From assembly GCA_024404735.1 (NCBI GenBank), contig JAKSPP010000073.1:1-7389 (forward strand): a stretch of DNA of 7,389 bases, in the 5' to 3' direction. The first letter of the stretch is position 1. Every line of letters starts with the position of its first letter. A program made the position numbers and the translations under genes. Positions 4,551 through 7,389 of this stretch are shown one piece after another. Under the pieces are notes generated by a model, which did not search any database, had not been told where the DNA came from, and saw nothing but the letters and a program-made list of their open reading frames with translations. The stretch comes from Oscillospiraceae bacterium. GTDB taxonomy: Bacteria; Bacillota; Clostridia; Oscillospirales; Oscillospiraceae.

Positions 4551-6128
4551 TCAGCCCGCATTAGAAGAAGCGGAAGCAATGCGGAAGTTCTTGGCAACAT
4601 TCTTAAATGCCTTTCCTTCGGTTACGGTTACGCCTTCAACGCAGGCATCATAGTATTCATCCTTCATTTCGGCAAGGGCCTTTTCCCTTGCAATCTTAAT
4701 TGCGCAGGTATCCTCTCCCTCGCCCATATAGTAAACGAAGTGGTATCCCTGGTAGCTGCCGTTTGAACCATAGAGAGGCTCGGACACATCACCGACCTTA
4801 CGCTCGGAAGCAAAGAGCCAGTCATTGATTTCCGCAACCATATCACCCTCGGCGATATTCTCGTAGATTCCGCCATCGGCGGCGTTATCTTCGCTGTATT
4901 CCTTGCAGAGAGCAATGAAGTTCTCTTCGGTGGGATTCTCGTTGTACTTGACAATTACTTCGCTGAGCTTGGCTTCTGCCTCAACAAGAGCGTCCTCTGT
5001 GATATTGCCATCCTCATCGGCGGCAGCCTTAATGAGGATGTGACGCATAATTCTGACCTTCTGAGAATTGTCATCGCGGCCGACAAAGAAGTAGGCAATT
5101 CCGCCGTAATCGTTCTCTACAACATAAGTTTCGCCGTAGCTGTCACAGTTTGCAAGGAAATCGGAATTTATGTTTTCTCCGGCATAGGTGTTCCTTATAT
5201 TATCAAGAGTCTTTGTATCAAGCTCATGCTCTGTGAGGAAGGCATTAAGCTTCTCAAGGAACTCTTCCTCTGTCTTAGTGCCGTCAATAACGGAATAGGC
5301 ATCTTCTCTTGCCTTTGCAATCTTTGCATCATCGCCCTCAATCTCACTGTAAACGGAATTGCTGTAGGAGAAGGAATAGCTGAGGTAAGTGATACGGTCA
5401 AGCTGATTGGCATGCTCTGTGTAGTAAGCCTCGGCATCCTCACCGGATACTGTGAAGGTATCTGTAACGGAGGTTGCATAGGAGGTTGCAAGTGCCTGAT
5501 CGAGGAGGCACTGTCTGAAAATCTTCTCATTGAGGTGCTCGCCATAGGAATACCGGAGCAAATGATCGATTCCGTTGTATCCGTACAGCTGAGCATAAAG
5601 CTTATAGGTGTTGATAACCTCGTCAACATTAAGACGCTCACCTTCGGGAAGCTCAAAGCCTGCGGCCTTTGCGTCATTGCCGAATGCTACAACAGTTTTG
5701 GCGAGTTCTTCTGCGCGCTCCATAAAATAATCGGCCCAGGTATAACGGCTTCCATCCTCATGAGAACCGAAGGTGCAGTCCTGATCATCAAAATCCTTGC
5801 TGGTATCAATGAACCATGAGAGGTATGAACCGTAGTTTCTGGAAAACTCATCGAAGGCTGCGTAGTAATAATACTCAACCTGAGCGGGAGAAAGCTTTGT
5901 TATTGAGCCGTTGTCATTTACTTCAATAGCAGTGGTTTTTGTGAAACGGTAATCTGATGTGAGGAATACGGAAACACCGATTGCAATTACAAGAGCAACT
6001 ACGAAAATTATAGCTCTCGTGCGGAATTTCCTGTTTTTCTGGGCTTCCTCCATTGCTGCCTTTTCCTTCTTGGAAATGGCTGCATCTGCGGAAGCAAGGC
6101 GATTTGTTTTTTCCTTGGATGCACTCAT
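4551..6128 (-). CDS. Membrane-anchored parvulin-type peptidyl-prolyl isomerase (PrsA/SurA-like foldase)
   Basis: Protein of 525 residues. A charged cytoplasmic N-terminus (1-38, rich in Lys/Ala/Glu) is followed by one membrane helix (about 39-57); the rest should be extracytoplasmic. Residues about 75-350 form a helical region like the SurA/PrsA chaperone part. A parvulin (rotamase) domain follows at about 359-470: RHILI (362-366, with His363), the EYSEDNAADGG block (410-420), WLFASERKVGDVSEPL (437-452) and GYHFVYYM (461-468, with His463); the two active-site histidines are thus present. The likely job is folding secreted or surface proteins. Unlike Bacillus PrsA there is no lipobox, so it is held by its helix. 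The ATG at 6128 has AAAGGAAG (6135-6142) at good distance. A strong promoter lies at 6198-6226, and tcdA follows after 60 bases. It contains several cysteines, including C118, C207, C328, C408, C475 and C496. Confidence 0.9.
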   Translation of the reverse strand: MSASKEKTNRLASADAAISKKEKAAMEEAQKNRKFRTRAIIFVVALVIAIGVSVFLTSDYRFTKTTAIEVNDNGSITKLSPAQVEYYYYAAFDEFSRNYGSYLSWFIDTSKDFDDQDCTFGSHEDGSRYTWADYFMERAEELAKTVVAFGNDAKAAGFELPEGERLNVDEVINTYKLYAQLYGYNGIDHLLRYSYGEHLNEKIFRQCLLDQALATSYATSVTDTFTVSGEDAEAYYTEHANQLDRITYLSYSFSYSNSVYSEIEGDDAKIAKAREDAYSVIDGTKTEEEFLEKLNAFLTEHELDTKTLDNIRNTYAGENINSDFLANCDSYGETYVVENDYGGIAYFFVGRDDNSQKVRIMRHILIKAAADEDGNITEDALVEAEAKLSEVIVKYNENPTEENFIALCKEYSEDNAADGGIYENIAEGDMVAEINDWLFASERKVGDVSEPLYGSNGSYQGYHFVYYMGEGEDTCAIKIAREKALAEMKDEYYDACVEGVTVTEGKAFKNVAKNFRIASASSNAG

Positions 6129-6159
6129 TGCGATCTTCCTTTATAATGTGAATATCGTC

Positions 6160-6181
6160 ATGTCTTTATGATGTCTTTATG
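6160..6181. repeat. Tandem 11-bp repeat in the isomerase leader
   Basis: ATGTCTTTATG occurs twice back to back (6160-6170, 6171-6181) with no mismatch. It lies in the 5' untranslated region of the isomerase gene, between the predicted transcription start (about 6191) and the ribosome binding site. The 11-bp period puts both copies on the same face of the helix. Confidence 0.85.
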
Positions 6182-6197
6182 CGACACAACGCATGAA

Positions 6198-6226
6198 ATT
6201 ATACAGCAAAACAGAACTTAAATCAA
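6198..6226 (-). promoter_or_regulatory. Strong sigma-A promoter of the isomerase-tcdA pair
   Basis: On the minus strand: TTGATT (6226-6221), a 17-base spacer, and a perfect TATAAT (6203-6198). Transcription would start near 6191, giving a leader of about 63 bases that contains the tandem repeat. Confidence 0.87.
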
Positions 6227-6274
6227 TAGTATTTTATTAAAATATTGTTAATTTTCCGTGCAAAAAGTCTATTT

Positions 6275-6292
6275 AGTTCACAATAAGTTCAC
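6275..6292 (+). repeat. Phased direct repeat AGTTCAC, possible operator
   Basis: AGTTCAC occurs at 6275-6281 and 6286-6292, eleven bases apart, ending right at the weak -35 box of the lipid-kinase promoter. It can also be read as TTCACA-N5-TTCACT, a spacing like that of response-regulator sites such as PhoP boxes. The regulator identity is only a guess. Confidence 0.45.
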
Positions 6293-6321
6293 TTGTGTTT
6301 TCCTTGTTTTTGTGTTATAAA
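6293..6321 (+). promoter_or_regulatory. Candidate promoter of the lipid-kinase gene
   Basis: TTGTGT (6293-6298), a 17-base spacer, and TATAAA (6316-6321) preceded by TGT (extended -10). The start would be near 6328. That would place the strong AGGAGGTG at 6324-6331 at or across the very 5' end of the mRNA, so either this promoter or that ribosome binding site may not be functional as drawn. Confidence 0.5.
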
Positions 6322-6335
6322 ATAGGAGGTGGAAA

Positions 6336-6407
6336 ATGATTTTCATATACTCTATATTTTACGGAAAAGGTACCATTTTTGAGGTTACGATATGGCGCGG
6401 AAACTGA
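6336..6407 (+). CDS. Possible 23-residue leader peptide overlapping the lipid-kinase start
   Basis: The frame MIFIYSIFYGKGTIFEVTIW plus RGN starts at ATG 6336 and stops with TGA at 6405-6407. It is preceded by AGGAGGTG (6324-6331), the best ribosome binding site in the window, at ideal distance. The stop lies 14 bases inside the lipid-kinase gene in another frame, an arrangement typical of translational coupling. The peptide is hydrophobic/aromatic with no recognised family. Alternatively the site is accidental, especially if transcription starts at about 6328. Confidence 0.4.
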   Translation: MIFIYSIFYGKGTIFEVTIWRGN

Positions 6408-7303
6408 TGCTTCTAATTAATCCCAACTCCGGAAAAGGCGGATACAAGGCCGGCCTCGGCGATGTTCTTGAGCTGTTTTACAAGGAAAACTACGAACCGA
6501 CTGTTTTCTTTTCACAGTATTCGGGGCATACACCCATAATAGTCAGAGAGAATGCAAGAAGATTTGACCTTCTTGTCTGCACCGGGGGCGACGGCACCTT
6601 AAGCGAAACAATTGCGGGCCTTCTTGAGATTCCTATGGCCCAGCGCCCTCGCCTTGGCTATATTCCTCTCGGAACAACAAATGATGTTGCAAGAACACTG
6701 GGTATTCCGCGCAAGCCCGTTGAGGCGGCCGCCGCAATCTGTACGGGACAACCCTTCATGATTGACACAGGCATTTTCTCGGGAGACAAAAGCTTTGTAT
6801 ATGTAGCTGCATTCGGTGCCTTCACGGAAACAAGCTACGAAACCCCTCAGGAGGCCAAGGCAGTTCTGGGGCATCTTGCATATATGCTGGAGGGTGCCAG
6901 AAGGCTCGGAAACATCGAGCCCATTCATGCCACCATCGCTTATGACGACGGCACTATTGAGGGCGATTTCCTATTCGGCGCAATTACAAATACAACCTCT
7001 GTTGCCGGAATTCTGAAGCTTAATCATTCACTTGCGGCGCTGGGTGACGGCGTTTTTGAAATACTGCTTATTAAAAATCCTGCCAATGTTTTTGATTTTT
7101 CGGATTTGATTTCAAGACTTCTGAGCGGAGACTTAAACGGCTCGAATATTATTCTTCTCCGCTCAAAAAAAATCACCGTTACAACCGACAAAGAGGTTGC
7201 ATGGACACTTGACGGAGAAAACGGCGGAAGCCACAAGAATGTTTCTGTCAGCATTAATCATCCCGGCACGGAAATAATCGTGCCCCATCTGATTGTCGGC
7301 TGA
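6392..7303 (+). CDS. Diacylglycerol kinase-family lipid kinase (YegS/DgkB type)
   Basis: Complete 303-residue protein, the usual length for this family of soluble, membrane-associated kinases that phosphorylate diacylglycerol or related lipids with ATP. Motifs: INPNSGKG (9-16), the nucleotide-site loop CTGGDGTLSE (63-72, with D67), IPLGTTNDVART (91-102), LGDG (217-220) and DGE (274-276), the last matching the position of the proposed catalytic base. Substrate cannot be told from sequence: diacylglycerol recycling into phosphatidic acid is the common role in Gram-positives, but homologues act on other lipids. The ATG at 6392 has only GAGG (6381-6384) seven bases upstream. A short frame with a stronger site overlaps this start and may drive its translation. 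The gene is divergent from the isomerase and is followed 41 bases later by a terminator, so it is probably monocistronic. Confidence 0.93.
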   Translation: MARKLMLLINPNSGKGGYKAGLGDVLELFYKENYEPTVFFSQYSGHTPIIVRENARRFDLLVCTGGDGTLSETIAGLLEIPMAQRPRLGYIPLGTTNDVARTLGIPRKPVEAAAAICTGQPFMIDTGIFSGDKSFVYVAAFGAFTETSYETPQEAKAVLGHLAYMLEGARRLGNIEPIHATIAYDDGTIEGDFLFGAITNTTSVAGILKLNHSLAALGDGVFEILLIKNPANVFDFSDLISRLLSGDLNGSNIILLRSKKITVTTDKEVAWTLDGENGGSHKNVSVSINHPGTEIIVPHLIVG

Positions 7304-7344
7304 AAAATAAGTGATAAAACCGCAAAAAAGATATAAATAAACAT

Positions 7345-7368
7345 CCACCCGCCTAGCGGGTGGTTTTT
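7345..7368 (+). terminator. Intrinsic terminator after the lipid-kinase gene
   Basis: CCACCCGC (7345-7352) and GCGGGTGG (7356-7363) form an 8-bp GC-rich stem around CTA, followed directly by TTTTT (7364-7368). It has the classic Rho-independent form and acts on the plus strand. The remaining 21 bases of the window show nothing I can assign. Confidence 0.92.
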
Positions 7369-7389
7369 CACATGCGGGCATAGCCCTTG

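Noticed and set aside
5040..5819. 259-codon plus-strand frame opposite the isomerase gene
   Set aside because: Antisense shadow of a clear parvulin-type protein; the hydrophobic look comes from reverse-complemented acidic and aromatic codons, and no ribosome binding site is evident.
1..7389. Mobile element, CRISPR array, toxin-antitoxin or phage-defence system
   Set aside because: No transposase, integrase, repeat-spacer pattern, paired small genes or known defence domains; all large frames are housekeeping or envelope genes.

Overview
The window looks like chromosomal housekeeping DNA from a Gram-positive, probably a gut-type member of Clostridia (Bacillota; my guess is the Oscillospirales/Ruminococcus side). 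Grounds: roughly balanced base composition, sigma-A style promoters with strong AGGAGG-type ribosome binding sites, the rpsO-pnp pair, a membrane-anchored parvulin foldase, a DUF3810 membrane metallopeptidase and a YegS/DgkB-type lipid kinase. The taxon is inferred from protein flavour only. I see no mobile element, CRISPR array, rRNA or tRNA, and no long unexplained stretch.

Layout. Bases 1-1134 (minus strand) hold the start of pnp (PNPase, cut by the window edge) and, upstream of it, rpsO (ribosomal protein S15). A clear intrinsic terminator lies between them, and a strong promoter with a structured leader of about 115 nt precedes rpsO. Bases 1188-3703 (plus strand) hold two envelope genes in tandem: a three-helix membrane protein with an HELAH zinc-protease motif (DUF3810-like), and a membrane-anchored alpha/beta hydrolase with an unusual acidic, Pro/Glu-rich C-terminal tail. 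A long hairpin at 3725-3761 separates them from a convergent minus-strand pair running from 6226 to 3717: a single-pass membrane PpiC/parvulin-type peptidyl-prolyl isomerase, then tcdA (tRNA t6A dehydratase, ct6A formation). Bases 6392-7303 (plus strand) encode a diacylglycerol-kinase-family lipid kinase, divergent from the isomerase and closed by a good terminator at 7345-7368.

How the genes fit together. rpsO/pnp and tcdA serve translation, RNA turnover and tRNA modification. The other four (metallopeptidase, hydrolase, foldase, lipid kinase) act in or at the membrane. Nothing shows that all of them form one system; this looks like an ordinary mosaic of small operons. The most interesting material is regulatory: the S15 leader, a possible leader peptide overlapping the lipid-kinase start, two sets of 11-bp-phased direct repeats in the divergent region 6129-6391, a GAAA-capped hairpin just before tcdA, and a terminator hairpin embedded in the tcdA coding end.
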